64,000 nucleotides of DNA from Lachnospiraceae bacterium (lineage in GTDB: Bacteria > Bacillota > Clostridia > Lachnospirales > Lachnospiraceae). The stretch lies in the NCBI GenBank assembly GCA_017441585.1, contig JAFRWW010000067.1, positions 1 to 64,000 of the forward strand, read 5' to 3'. A program made the translations under genes and the position numbers. Shown piece after piece: positions 33,283 to 41,565 of the stretch. Below the pieces are notes generated by a model that was not told the DNA's origin, did no database searches, and worked only from the letters and a program-made list of their open reading frames with translations. Numbering within the stretch: the stretch's first letter is position 1; each line of letters begins with the position of its first letter.

Positions 33283-33719
33283 AGACTGGCCTCTGTAACT
33301 GTCGCCTCTGTGCGCTTTATCTTGATCTTGCCACTTGGTGATATCGTGAAGTCGCCTTTTGCTCCGTTCCTGGCTATGATCGATATCTTAAAAATATTCT
33401 TGTCTACTATCATCGCAGTGGCAGAGAGGAGAAGCTGCTGAAGCTCATGCTCATCAGGATCAGAGAAAAGTTCCTCTATGTTCATCTGAGCAGTATTGAT
33501 CTTTGTCATGCGGTCCTGATACCACTTCGCGCTTTCGCAGTTACAGTTAAGTGTCGCCTGCTCTGTTTTCTCTTCATCCGACACTTCCTTTTTGGCATTC
33601 CACTTAAAAGCCACGAACTGCTGACAGAATCTGCAAGGTGCCACAAACTCTCTGAGGCCTGCCAGTTCATCATTGATCTCATCCACGTCATTTATCTCTT
33701 CCATCTGTTCTTTCTTCAT
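33279..33719 (-). CDS. phage protein with paired Cys motifs, unknown function
   Basis: The 146-aa protein is acidic at the N-terminus, then has CRFCQQFVAFKW and LNCNCESAKW, which may bind zinc. A beta-rich C-terminus follows (FKISIIARNGAKGDFTISPS). The start overlaps the stop of the ParB-like gene. A second, gutted copy flanks the methylase genes. The family is not recognised. Confidence 0.6.
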   Translation of the reverse strand: MKKEQMEEINDVDEINDELAGLREFVAPCRFCQQFVAFKWNAKKEVSDEEKTEQATLNCNCESAKWYQDRMTKINTAQMNIEELFSDPDEHELQQLLLSATAMIVDKNIFKISIIARNGAKGDFTISPSGKIKIKRTEATVTEASL

Positions 33720-34984
33720 CCCGCTTTTCTCCTTTCCACTTCTTCGAGTATCTTGACCAGTTCCCTGGTGCTATCAAGAGCTTCAAATACTGCTATCTTA
33801 CTGAATCTTTTGGTCATTATCCGATGAATGCAGTCATTGAGCTGTTTAAGCCTTTTGTTCATAAGTGTGTTGATGCCGTCATCATCTGCTGCTTTAAGTT
33901 GTGCATCCAGCAGAGTTTTCTCTTCGCTGGTAGCCTTCTCTACGGAGGAAATATGCGGTTCTTCGGGTTTTGGTTCTTCCTTCGACTCAGGTTTCACTTC
34001 TTCCCTGGGTTCGGGTTTCGGCTCAGGCTTCGGCTTTTCTATGGGCTTGTCCTTCGGCTTAGGCTTTGCTACCGTTACATGAGACTTCTTTTCCTTGGGT
34101 TGCACCGGTGCAACTTCCTCCTTTTCCGGCTTTTCTTCAGGGAAAGGTTCTTTATACCGGCGGCTGTATCCCAGCGTATAATCCTCATGGTTTATAAGGC
34201 CGCTGTTGATCTGGAACAGGACAGCACTGATAAGATCATCATTTGATATGATTTCCTTTTCGCCGGAGCGTATGTTTAAGAGTTCCGCTCCATCCATATC
34301 CTCCTCAAGTTTAAGCTGCATCCTCCCTAAACCTTCAGGGCGGGCTATGTATAACTGGATTTCTCCGGGGAGAAGTTCGTCTATGATAACCACTCTGTCG
34401 GATTTTCCGCCCGCTGACCTGTTTTTTCGCACAGCTTCGTACACTCTCTTAAAAAGATCAGCCTTATCGTGAAAGAGCTTATAGATAAACCTGCGGATAT
34501 TGGTCTCATGATCACGCGCTCCTTCTTCCATCATCACTTCAAGGTCTGTCACGGCCTGTTCTTCTTCGTACTCTGCCTTAATGGTCTGGATCTCGCTCTT
34601 TGTGAGCTCCGGAGTAAAGGTTTCGGACAGATAATCGGGCAGAGTGATCATCTCCTGGAGCTTCGCCCTGCCATAACCTCTAAACTCAGGCAGAAGCTCA
34701 GGCGTGTTATGATCCACGGAATACTTATCATTGATCTTTATAAACCTTGATACCGTACCGGCATCCAGCGAAAACTCTTCGCGGGCAAATTCCAGGTAGC
34801 TGCTGTATCCGGAATTGATAAGGATATCCGTATCCCTCGCCACCTTCAGCAGGTATCCGATCTTTACAAAGCTCTCGCTGGCTGAGTTGATCTCATCCCT
34901 TACCGCGATCTTGTACTGGTCATACTCCCTGAAAGGGTGAGCCGTGACCGGAATTGACTGTGTCGCCGTTATTATTTCATTCAT
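33716..34984 (-). CDS. ParB-like/DUF3102-like DNA-binding protein
   Basis: The 422-aa protein starts at MNEIITATQ (6 nt after AGGAGG). Residues 25-130 are helical with a likely helix-turn-helix (YLEFAREEFSLDAGTVSRFIKI), as in DUF3102/ParB-type phage proteins. The middle is mixed, then a Pro/Lys/Glu-rich linker (residues 275-350). The C-terminal 64 residues are duplicated in the chimeric gene. The linker codes through one copy of the 16-bp palindrome (EVAPVQ) and through a 19-bp repeat (PHISSV) shared with 38028-38582. Role in replication or partition is inferred only. Confidence 0.6.
   Translation of the reverse strand: MNEIITATQSIPVTAHPFREYDQYKIAVRDEINSASESFVKIGYLLKVARDTDILINSGYSSYLEFAREEFSLDAGTVSRFIKINDKYSVDHNTPELLPEFRGYGRAKLQEMITLPDYLSETFTPELTKSEIQTIKAEYEEEQAVTDLEVMMEEGARDHETNIRRFIYKLFHDKADLFKRVYEAVRKNRSAGGKSDRVVIIDELLPGEIQLYIARPEGLGRMQLKLEEDMDGAELLNIRSGEKEIISNDDLISAVLFQINSGLINHEDYTLGYSRRYKEPFPEEKPEKEEVAPVQPKEKKSHVTVAKPKPKDKPIEKPKPEPKPEPREEVKPESKEEPKPEEPHISSVEKATSEEKTLLDAQLKAADDDGINTLMNKRLKQLNDCIHRIMTKRFSKIAVFEALDSTRELVKILEEVERRKAG
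34099..34114. repeat. 16-bp palindrome GTTGCACCGGTGCAAC, copy 2 (inside a gene)
   Basis: The copy lies within the linker coding region of the ParB-like gene. Together with the next 13 bp (CTTCCTCCTTTTCC-type flank) it matches 40852-40880, so 29 bp are shared. This looks like copying of a DNA block and not only an operator motif. Confidence 0.85.
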
Positions 34985-35243
34985 CATTACCTCCTCCATT
35001 CTTCTGAATATCGCATAGAGCGCTCGTAAGGGCCTCGATCTCGTCCTTTGTAAGACAGAGTCCTTTGAGGCATCTGTCAGGATCCTGGGTGCTCCATTTC
35101 CTGATATCGTACTTCTCAGGCTGGCCATTCCAGGATATGAGCCTTACTCTCAGCTCATATCCTTCACTTTCGTGTACCACTCCATAATCTTCAAGCACTT
35201 CACAGCTTACTTTTTTTCTTGTTCCCGTCTGTGCAAATGACAT
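34977..35243 (-). CDS. PC4/YdbC-like ssDNA-binding protein
   Basis: The 88-aa protein has the PC4-type pattern: strands at the N-terminus, YDIRKWSTQDPDRCLKGLCLT, then a terminal helix (KDEIEALTSALCDIQ). YdbC-like proteins bind single-stranded DNA and are often carried by Firmicutes phages, near replication genes. AGGAGG precedes the ATG. It overlaps the ParB-like gene start. Confidence 0.8.
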   Translation of the reverse strand: MSFAQTGTRKKVSCEVLEDYGVVHESEGYELRVRLISWNGQPEKYDIRKWSTQDPDRCLKGLCLTKDEIEALTSALCDIQKNGGGNDE

Positions 35244-35254
35244 ATTCTGTCCTC

Positions 35255-37438
35255 CTACATTGCTTCCATGAAATCTTCCAGGAGTCCCGAAAGGACTCTG
35301 ACATTGTTATCCTTCTTAAGCTGGGCTATATTCTCCTCACGTTTCTTCTTTGACAGCAGGGCATCGGCGCGGTCCTTCTTCGTCATGTTCTTCCTGATGT
35401 GGGCCTGCCACTTCCTGATATGGGGCTTGATATTCTCGATATCAGGTTCTTCATCAAAAGCGCCCCTGTGCTGTCTGACTGTTCCTCCCGGTTCTACCTC
35501 GATGGTATAAAAGGGTATTTTAGGCTCGCTTGCCTTTCGCAGGAACACTATGAAGGTCTCACGCTGTACGATCCTGTCAAAGTATCTGTCAGTTGCTCCG
35601 ACACAATGGTGAAGGGCCTGCCCTTCAGTGACGATCTCCAAGAGGCTCTTGGGGACGATGAACATATATTCATCATCCTTCCAGGTGAACTTATCCCTTA
35701 TGGCCTTTAAGTTTTCCTCTGCGCCGGGGAATCTCATGCGGTATTCCTTGGCCTTCTGCTTCATGGTGGCCTTATCCCGCTTCATCTTTTCGATCATCAT
35801 CTGCTTGTTGATCTCTTCCACAAGCTCATCATGCCGTCTTTTGAGTTCCCTGGGTTTGTAAACCATGGCATCCTTTAGGTTCTTACCCAGCTTTTCACAC
35901 ATTTCAAGGTAGTCGTCATACTGGTTCATGACGGATGTATAAGTTTTCCCGGGATACTGTTCTTTCCTCTGACGGATTATATAGTTCATGAGCTGTTCCG
36001 GCGTAAGCACATCCAGAGCACGCGTGGCATCCTCTAAGCTTATGCCGGAACCTAACGCCCATGTGAGAAATGCATCTGATAACTTCAATCGGTACTCATC
36101 GGCATGTCTGAACCATTCAAGTCCGAGTTGACCACCGTCCTTTTCTCTCAATCTGTTTATCAGCTGCTTATCCCCTATACCAAAAACAGCTTCGATACTG
36201 TGACCGGATATTTCCAACGGGCCATAATATGCACCGTTCCAAACATTAACTTTACAAGCGACTTCCCTGACCATGTTATAAAACCTGCCCTTTATCAGCA
36301 GTTCGCAGACGTTCGGCATATTTTCGGTTGTGGAAGACATAAGGAGGTTATAATCCATGTCTATACCAAGTCTGCCCGCTGCTTCGAAAGTCCTCGACCA
36401 GTCCTCATATTCAGTACCGTTAAGAGCCTCAGTCACGCCATGCGGGTAAAGATAACCCGATCCCATGAACCTGTTGCCCCAGCTCTTTTTCGTATTCCAA
36501 CTGTTATCTCCGGTATAAAACTGCCCGTAGCAGTATGCCGGGATCTGATTGTAATATATTTCATATGCTCCACCGCGCTGTGAATTAAAGCCCCGGAGCA
36601 TCAGAAGCCTTACCGCTTCAGATAGCCATATCCGCTTTTTATCCCCTATAGGGTAGTTGATATGTACCTGGAAATGCCTTGACACGCTCATGGTCTCGTC
36701 AACATTCTGCATACAGTAAAAGCGGGTCCTTATGTCCTTCACTCCGGTCTTTGCCATAATGACCTCGGATCTGCATTTGGGACATTTGCACTTCTTCCTG
36801 TTCTTTGGCATTTCCTTCTTGTTGGCCCGTATGATCTGCTCCGGCTTGGAAGTCTTTCCGCAGGCCGTACAGCTGTACTCACCCGTTTCCTTGACAGCCA
36901 TGAGGTAATCTGCTCCGCCCGCTGCCACTTTGTCTATCCACTCTTCCAGGTTGGAGGGCCTTTGAGGTATCTTTTCCATCACGGCGTCTACCCTGGCAAA
37001 ATGGTTCCGGCTGGTGGTCGCCCTCCGGCTCACGTTGTACTCATTCTCCCTGCGGGTGATATTGTCATAAAGAGTACGGCACCAGGGAGTAGCGTTCGAA
37101 TCAATTTCAAGGAAATCCCTTAAAACCTGCTGCCCTGGAAGATCCTCAAAGGTTATCCTCTCTTTCTTTTCCTTCGTGGACATATAAACGTAATAGCTAT
37201 TCGTAGAAGGATCCGACTGATAAAACCACAGCAGCCCTCTGTTCGTCCAGGTGTGGGTGATATGCTGCGAAGCATATTCGCCGGTTTCCTTGTTCATGGC
37301 ATAGCGGCCTTTATGAACAAAATTGTTCCAGTAATCCAGGACGAAAGTCTTTCCGTCGCTTAAATACTCCGTAGTGAAGACTCTGCCACTTGATCCAGGC
37401 ATTCTCGGAGGAATCTTTTCAATCGTCTTATATTTCAT
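35255..37438 (-). CDS. PcfJ-like protein
   Basis: This large protein (727 aa) has a Cys4 zinc knuckle around residues 195-230 (CTACGK and CKCPKC). Its C-terminal PcfJ-type signature is ALHHCVGA, then RETFIVFLRK, PFYTIEVEPGG and QHRGAFDE. PcfJ proteins occur on conjugative plasmids and phages; their biochemical role is not established. It sits between the ssDNA-binding protein and DUF7666-like gene, overlapping the latter by 4 nt. Confidence 0.78.
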   Translation of the reverse strand: MKYKTIEKIPPRMPGSSGRVFTTEYLSDGKTFVLDYWNNFVHKGRYAMNKETGEYASQHITHTWTNRGLLWFYQSDPSTNSYYVYMSTKEKKERITFEDLPGQQVLRDFLEIDSNATPWCRTLYDNITRRENEYNVSRRATTSRNHFARVDAVMEKIPQRPSNLEEWIDKVAAGGADYLMAVKETGEYSCTACGKTSKPEQIIRANKKEMPKNRKKCKCPKCRSEVIMAKTGVKDIRTRFYCMQNVDETMSVSRHFQVHINYPIGDKKRIWLSEAVRLLMLRGFNSQRGGAYEIYYNQIPAYCYGQFYTGDNSWNTKKSWGNRFMGSGYLYPHGVTEALNGTEYEDWSRTFEAAGRLGIDMDYNLLMSSTTENMPNVCELLIKGRFYNMVREVACKVNVWNGAYYGPLEISGHSIEAVFGIGDKQLINRLREKDGGQLGLEWFRHADEYRLKLSDAFLTWALGSGISLEDATRALDVLTPEQLMNYIIRQRKEQYPGKTYTSVMNQYDDYLEMCEKLGKNLKDAMVYKPRELKRRHDELVEEINKQMMIEKMKRDKATMKQKAKEYRMRFPGAEENLKAIRDKFTWKDDEYMFIVPKSLLEIVTEGQALHHCVGATDRYFDRIVQRETFIVFLRKASEPKIPFYTIEVEPGGTVRQHRGAFDEEPDIENIKPHIRKWQAHIRKNMTKKDRADALLSKKKREENIAQLKKDNNVRVLSGLLEDFMEAM

Positions 37439-38031
37439 GTCTTCCTCCTCTCCAGTTTTATCTCATGGGGCGTCGCACATTTCACCTCATTACTATTCTC
37501 AGCAAAATAATAGACGCCGGCTTCCTCCACTTCTTCCGCCCATGACATAAGGGCACCTGAGCCAAAATCCCTGATAAGGGCCACGTATGCGCCGGATACG
37601 GCTTTGACCTGCGGATTCTCTCCTCTGGCTATGGCTATGTCTCCCGGATTTATGGCTGCTGCATATTCCTTACAGACCTTGACGCCTTTTTTGTTCTGTT
37701 CCCACTTCGCACGCTGGGGATGCTGTATCATGAAGGCGACACCGGATAAGAAAAAATCCCTGTCACTTAATTCCTTCAGGATAGTCAGCTTCGTGCAGCT
37801 GATACGCTCATGGTCATCCTCGTCTATGTCGCCCGCTGCTTCTACCAGACAGAAGCGGTCCTGGCGATAAGTATAGTAGCTCAGGCACTCAAAGGGATTC
37901 TCACAGCAATGGAAGCCGGAGCGCACGGTCTTTGAGGACTCTTCTTCGTAGGTATTGCCAATCTTGAATTTGACAGGCTTTCCACCCAGGCGGCTTTCAA
38001 GGTTTGGGGAAAAGCCTTTATAGGCCCTCAT
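37435..38031 (-). CDS. DUF7666-like phage protein
   Basis: The 198-aa protein has the hallmark AYKGF near the start, GFHCCENPFECLSYY (~40-54) and VEAAGDIDEDD, as in the DUF7666 family found in phages. The function is unknown. It overlaps both neighbours by 4 nt, so it is part of the same translational unit. Confidence 0.62.
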   Translation of the reverse strand: MRAYKGFSPNLESRLGGKPVKFKIGNTYEEESSKTVRSGFHCCENPFECLSYYTYRQDRFCLVEAAGDIDEDDHERISCTKLTILKELSDRDFFLSGVAFMIQHPQRAKWEQNKKGVKVCKEYAAAINPGDIAIARGENPQVKAVSGAYVALIRDFGSGALMSWAEEVEEAGVYYFAENSNEVKCATPHEIKLERRKT

Positions 38032-38582
38032 GCCTCACCTCCGACAGCCTCTCCCACGGAGGAAATATGCGGTTTTTCAGAGTTATCAACATAGTACGCA
38101 CGGGCTATCTCAACGATCCTCTTTCTCGTCACGTCTCCCATGGTGAGGGGATGGCTGCCCATAAGGTTCTTTATCTCAGCACAGCAGCGGTCTGAGATGG
38201 ACTTATCCACTACAAACTGGTTCTTTATGCTCTCATCTATGCACTTTGCCAGTGCTTCATTGAGCCTTTTACGCTTCTTACGGATTCCAAGGGTAAAAGC
38301 CTCATCATTTATGGCAGCATCCTTGATGATATTCACCCAATCCTGAAGCATTCCCCTGACCTTATACTCCTTTGACTCGATATCTAACTTTCCGTGCATG
38401 GCCAGGAGCCTGGTGGTCAGCTCTTCTTCCTCACCATCGATATAAGCCTGTGCATCATCAGGATCAAGGCCGTTCTCTTCGGCCAGTGTCTTTATCGCTT
38501 CATAGTCGCCTTCTGCTTTCTGTGCCGCAGCTGCTCTGTTTATTTCTTCCCAGCTGTCGAACTCTCCAAACTTTTCAAACAT
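38028..38582 (-). CDS. phage protein of unknown function upstream of PcfJ region
   Basis: The 184-aa start is at MFEKFGEFDSWEEIN, where GGAG is close upstream. The first half is acidic and helical (EENGLDPDDAQAYIDGEEEE), the second half basic (GIRKKRKRLNEALAKC) ending in ARAYYVDN. PcfK-like proteins (the family of the anti-CRISPR AcrIIA9) usually sit beside pcfJ and end in a similar Tyr-Tyr motif. The resemblance here is too weak to claim it. The C-terminus carries the PHISSV repeat. Confidence 0.5.
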   Translation of the reverse strand: MFEKFGEFDSWEEINRAAAAQKAEGDYEAIKTLAEENGLDPDDAQAYIDGEEEELTTRLLAMHGKLDIESKEYKVRGMLQDWVNIIKDAAINDEAFTLGIRKKRKRLNEALAKCIDESIKNQFVVDKSISDRCCAEIKNLMGSHPLTMGDVTRKRIVEIARAYYVDNSEKPHISSVGEAVGGEA

Positions 38583-39022
38583 TTCTCCAACTCTCCTTCC
38601 ATCCAGTGTGAAAACTCGTGACGCTCTCCCACATGAAACTCCACGGGGCTCTCTCCAATGAGTCCTATAAGTTTCTTCCATTCGTCACCATATCTGACCG
38701 GTTCACCCTTTGAGGTCTTCCAGCCGTTTTTGATCCATCCCTCTGACCACTGTGTCACGGCCGTTTTAACAGTCGGTCTGTCAAGATAGATGTGGGGTTC
38801 GTATTTACTGTGGATCGCCTGGCCACCCTCGGGTATCAGATGCCTTAGAGCCACTATGAGGGTCCTGCGGTCCGCCATGTCCGGTGTCGCATCCCGGAGG
38901 GTATATGTCTTCACTATGGTCTTATCTTCTCCGCCCTTCTTGATCCTGAGCACATAGATCACTTTGCCTGTGCTCTTCCTGGGGCTCTTAAAAGAACTCT
39001 TTATGAAGATATCTACCCGCAT
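38540..39022 (-). CDS. RNase H-fold protein
   Basis: The 160-aa sequence follows the RNase HI layout: an N-terminal strand MRVDIFIKS, strand YVLRIK, helix RTLIVALRHL, strand HIYLDRPTVKTAV, then GWKTSKGEPVRYGDEWKKLIGLI and VEFHVGERHEFSHWMEGEL. The usual catalytic Asp/Glu set is not clearly conserved, so it may be non-catalytic or divergent. It overlaps the Rep gene by 10 nt, so a link to replication is plausible. Confidence 0.6.
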   Translation of the reverse strand: MRVDIFIKSSFKSPRKSTGKVIYVLRIKKGGEDKTIVKTYTLRDATPDMADRRTLIVALRHLIPEGGQAIHSKYEPHIYLDRPTVKTAVTQWSEGWIKNGWKTSKGEPVRYGDEWKKLIGLIGESPVEFHVGERHEFSHWMEGELEKCLKSLESSTAGKK

Positions 39023-39945
39023 TTAAGCGCCTTTCCTTTCTTGCCCGGTGGCCGGCCTCTCTTCTTCGGCGGGTTAATGGCTATCAGCGTATAAGTGAGG
39101 TATGGCCAGCCTGACCAGTCGGACCCTTTCTTTACGGATCCCGGTTCTATGTAATATCCTTTCGGGGCTTTCACCCTCTCGGAAAAATGTTCTGCCTTTA
39201 CTATGGTCCGCTCCGGCTGCGGTATGATAAGGTTTCGGGAATGCTCGAAGGCTTTACGGTTCTTTTTGTGTTCCTCGATAGGGATCACCTGAGCTTCCCC
39301 TGCCGGTTCTTCGTCTTTGGGATCTTCGCCTTCATAGCCCTGTTTGATGATATAGTTTGCAAGGCTCCGGTAATCTCCCTCTTTGTATAGGGGCTCCGGT
39401 TTCACCCAGCCGTTCATGAGGGCAGGATATTCACCTTCGGTATCGTAGACCGGCCTTTTCTTTTCATCATTCAGGGCCAGCATGGTATCCTCCATGGTGA
39501 TGTCCTTGCGGATCCATTGCTTCTTGATCAGGTCCACCGCTTCGGTATAGCCCATGGGAGCATTCACGATTATGTGAAAGTGAGGACGGTTGCCCCTTCT
39601 TCCCATGGAACAGGCATAGACATATTTGAGTTCATAGCCACGCCTTTTATACATGCCTTTAAGGTTGGTGAAGAATCTCCGGATCGCTTTCTTCATCTCC
39701 TCCTCATTCTGAGGCTTATGGTCTCCGTTCTCCCAGGTGAGGGTACAGTAGACATCATTCTGAGTGAAGTTCGCATTTATGATCCGGTTCAGCTTCTTCT
39801 CCTGCTGGATCCTGTTTGCCTTTTTTATCTGTTCGGGACTCTTTTGCTGGGGAGGTCCTTTCTTCCCTTTGGGGTGATACCGGTGAGAATAAAATTTGAT
39901 CACCTCTACCACCCTTCCGCATCTGTATATGATCTTCTGATACAT
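39013..39945 (-). CDS. HUH-type replication initiation protein (rolling-circle Rep-like)
   Basis: The 310-aa protein shows the three Rep motifs: motif I in VYCTLTWENGD (~66-75), the HUH motif in RPHFHIIVN (His122, His124), and the motif III Tyr in SLANYIIKQ (Tyr198). A basic C-terminus (KKRGRPPGKKGKA) could bind DNA. Such G2P/ORF2-like Reps nick DNA to start replication. Finding one in a tailed, HK97-type prophage suggests a replication module exchanged with plasmids or integrative elements. Confidence 0.78.
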   Translation of the reverse strand: MYQKIIYRCGRVVEVIKFYSHRYHPKGKKGPPQQKSPEQIKKANRIQQEKKLNRIINANFTQNDVYCTLTWENGDHKPQNEEEMKKAIRRFFTNLKGMYKRRGYELKYVYACSMGRRGNRPHFHIIVNAPMGYTEAVDLIKKQWIRKDITMEDTMLALNDEKKRPVYDTEGEYPALMNGWVKPEPLYKEGDYRSLANYIIKQGYEGEDPKDEEPAGEAQVIPIEEHKKNRKAFEHSRNLIIPQPERTIVKAEHFSERVKAPKGYYIEPGSVKKGSDWSGWPYLTYTLIAINPPKKRGRPPGKKGKALKCG

Positions 39946-40027
39946 TTAAGGCACCATATGCTGTAAAGTTAATCCGTTTAATCCAGTTTCAAAACGGAAA
40001 GCCACATGATCGTTTATCCGCCTGATA

Positions 40028-40201
40028 TCATCTATTGCGTATAAGGAAATAAACGGTGTCGATACACCATTTGAGACAGACGGTCACGAAGAGTGCCATA
40101 ACCGCCGCTGCCAGGATCCTGTCGGGATCCACAGTCATTAGATATGCCTTTGTATCATCTATGTGATCAAGTGTCGTATTAAGAAAATTTATAAGCCACA
40201 T
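40028..40201 (-). CDS. 57-aa single-pass membrane protein
   Basis: The ORF starts MWLINFLNTTLDHIDD after AAGGAT and has one hydrophobic helix (ILAAAVMALFVTVCL). It begins just after the stop of the 3D-domain gene. It falls below usual length cut-offs, but its start, spacing and composition look real. Unknown function. Confidence 0.55.
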   Translation of the reverse strand: MWLINFLNTTLDHIDDTKAYLMTVDPDRILAAAVMALFVTVCLKWCIDTVYFLIRNR

Positions 40202-40206
40202 ATTCT

Positions 40207-40623
40207 TTATCCTTTCGGTGCTTCAATCCATCTGATCATTACCTCGCCACGGGTGAGGGCCATGAGGTCTTTCGCCTTATTCAGATCAGGCGCCCAGACA
40301 TCTATCACATGGCCGCTCTTTATCCCGGGCGACCCTCCTGTATCAAGACACTCGTAATATCCTAAGAAAGTTCCATCCATAAGGTAGAGCATCGCTCCAT
40401 CACCTAAATGTTCCGCGCTGGCTGCCATGATACCTTCCCTTACCTTTGTTCCCGAAGCTGTCACAGTTCCGGGGCAGCTCTCGGGACAGTAACAGGTAAA
40501 CTTTATCTTCTGAAGATCGTCTTCGGTAAGCTCAGCTCCGTCCACCCTGGCCGCCATCAAGTAAAGAAATGCGATCAGGAGGATTATGAATATCTCAATA
40601 AGCCCAAATCCTTTATTGTCCAT
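40207..40623 (-). CDS. membrane-anchored 3D-domain protein
   Basis: The 138-aa protein has an N-terminal membrane helix (IEIFIILLIAFLYLMAA) and a double-psi barrel 3D domain, with Asp residues in ECLDTGG and HVIDVW after FTCYCPESCPGT. 3D domains occur in MltA-type lytic transglycosylases and clostridial stationary-phase wall proteins. Its place among early genes, not in the lysis cassette, is unusual. The start at MDNKGFG is chosen for the GAGG spacing. Confidence 0.72.
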   Translation of the reverse strand: MDNKGFGLIEIFIILLIAFLYLMAARVDGAELTEDDLQKIKFTCYCPESCPGTVTASGTKVREGIMAASAEHLGDGAMLYLMDGTFLGYYECLDTGGSPGIKSGHVIDVWAPDLNKAKDLMALTRGEVMIRWIEAPKG

Positions 40624-40834
40624 ACTTTCCATCCTCAAAATTCAGTATCCCGTTAATCATTCCTTCAATCCTTCCCGTGATCGATGGATAATAAGAGGTT
40701 TCATTTATCGGGACATAGTGCGGATCATCGGCGTGCTGCGCATGATACCTTGCGATATACTCCTCCATGGGCAGGTCCAGGACAGCTTTCATCTTCCGGA
40801 TTTCCTGCATGAGTTCTTCTCTTGTCATTTTCAT
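40613..40834 (-). CDS. 73-aa phage protein
   Basis: It starts at MKMTREELMQEIRKMK after AGGAGGG. The longer frame upstream reads through the 16-bp palindrome and is unlikely to be translated. The protein is helical at the N-terminus, with HAQHADDPHYVP in the middle. Unknown function. Confidence 0.5.
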   Translation of the reverse strand: MKMTREELMQEIRKMKAVLDLPMEEYIARYHAQHADDPHYVPINETSYYPSITGRIEGMINGILNFEDGKYGQ

Positions 40835-40851
40835 ATATACCCTCCTAAAAA

Positions 40852-40867
40852 GTTGCACCGGTGCAAC
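40852..40867. repeat. 16-bp palindrome GTTGCACCGGTGCAAC, copy 3
   Basis: The copy lies 17 nt upstream of the 40834 start, close to the position seen for copy 1 before the tail chaperone gene. It could act as an operator or be a recombination remnant. Confidence 0.85.
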
Positions 40868-40882
40868 TTCCTCCTTTTCCAT

Positions 40883-41054
40883 CCGTCTGCAAGCGCGGCA
40901 AAGGTAGCAGACCGTCGCGGGATCAAGCGCATTTGTTTTCAGTAAAAGACGTGTACCATTACAATTCCGTGATTTTCTGTTACCGGGAGAAAGTGGGACT
41001 GTTCTCCCGGATCCCTTGGCGCTTTACCGCTCTTACAGACGGATGGACCGTTTC
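40883..41054. other. 172-bp noncoding stretch with a strong hairpin (candidate origin)
   Basis: No ORF is supported here. At 40983-41010 a perfect 9-bp stem (CCGGGAGAA with TTCTCCCGG) encloses a 10-nt loop AGTGGGACTG. A hairpin near an HUH Rep gene is the form expected of a nicking origin, but it could equally be a terminator or packaging/regulatory element. Confidence 0.35.
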
Positions 41055-41327
41055 TCAGCTGAATAAATATCTGAGTTCTTCATCCGTGAAGCTCACCTTC
41101 TTGTTTAGCATCCACATCTCCACCAGTGATATGTCTCCGGTCCTCAGTTTCTGAGAGATCCTCGCCTCGCACAGCTCCCAGAGTGGCACGAGATCCTTGT
41201 TTCTCATGTTGCACTCATGGAGCTTTGTCTTAATGGCCGTGCACATCCTGAGGGCCTGTTTCTTTTGAGCTTCCTTTTTTGCAGCTTCTTTCTGCTCATC
41301 CGTCATAAGAAATGTTACTCTTGGCAT
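41055..41327 (-). CDS. 90-aa phage protein
   Basis: It starts at MPRVTFLMTDEQKEAAKK, 4 nt after GGAGGTACT. The N-terminus (a short strand, then a long charged helix) resembles small ribbon-helix-helix or antirepressor-type proteins, but I cannot assign a family. The helical remainder includes LWELCEARISQKL. Confidence 0.5.
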   Translation of the reverse strand: MPRVTFLMTDEQKEAAKKEAQKKQALRMCTAIKTKLHECNMRNKDLVPLWELCEARISQKLRTGDISLVEMWMLNKKVSFTDEELRYLFS

Positions 41328-41485
41328 AGTACCTCCTTTCCGGCTTTCTTCTCGCCACATGCTACGGCATCTGCCATCATTGCCGCCCCTTCTGCCATTA
41401 TCAGGAATTTTTCTTTTCCTTCCTGGGGCAGTTTTTCCAGTGTCTCCGTTATTCTTTTAAGTATTTCTTTTTCTTTCTGTTCCAC
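41315..41485 (-). CDS. 56-aa helical phage protein (GTG start)
   Basis: The GTG start at 41485 has AAGGAG 6 nt upstream. The sequence (EILKRITETLEKLPQEGKEK, then FLIMAEGAAMMADA) matches a type of short helical protein common in early regions of Clostridia phages. It overlaps the next gene by 13 nt. Confidence 0.55.
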   Translation of the reverse strand: MEQKEKEILKRITETLEKLPQEGKEKFLIMAEGAAMMADAVACGEKKAGKEVLCQE

Positions 41486-41565
41486 TTTATTCTCCTTATT
41501 TTTGTGTTATAATCCTCCTAAAGGGGGTGTTTTTATGTACAAGAATTTGAAAAAACTGCTTGTTT

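Noticed and set aside
38028..38582. Anti-CRISPR AcrIIA9 / PcfK homologue
   Set aside because: Neighbourhood to a PcfJ-like gene suggested it, but sequence resemblance is limited to a terminal Tyr-Tyr region; not enough to claim.
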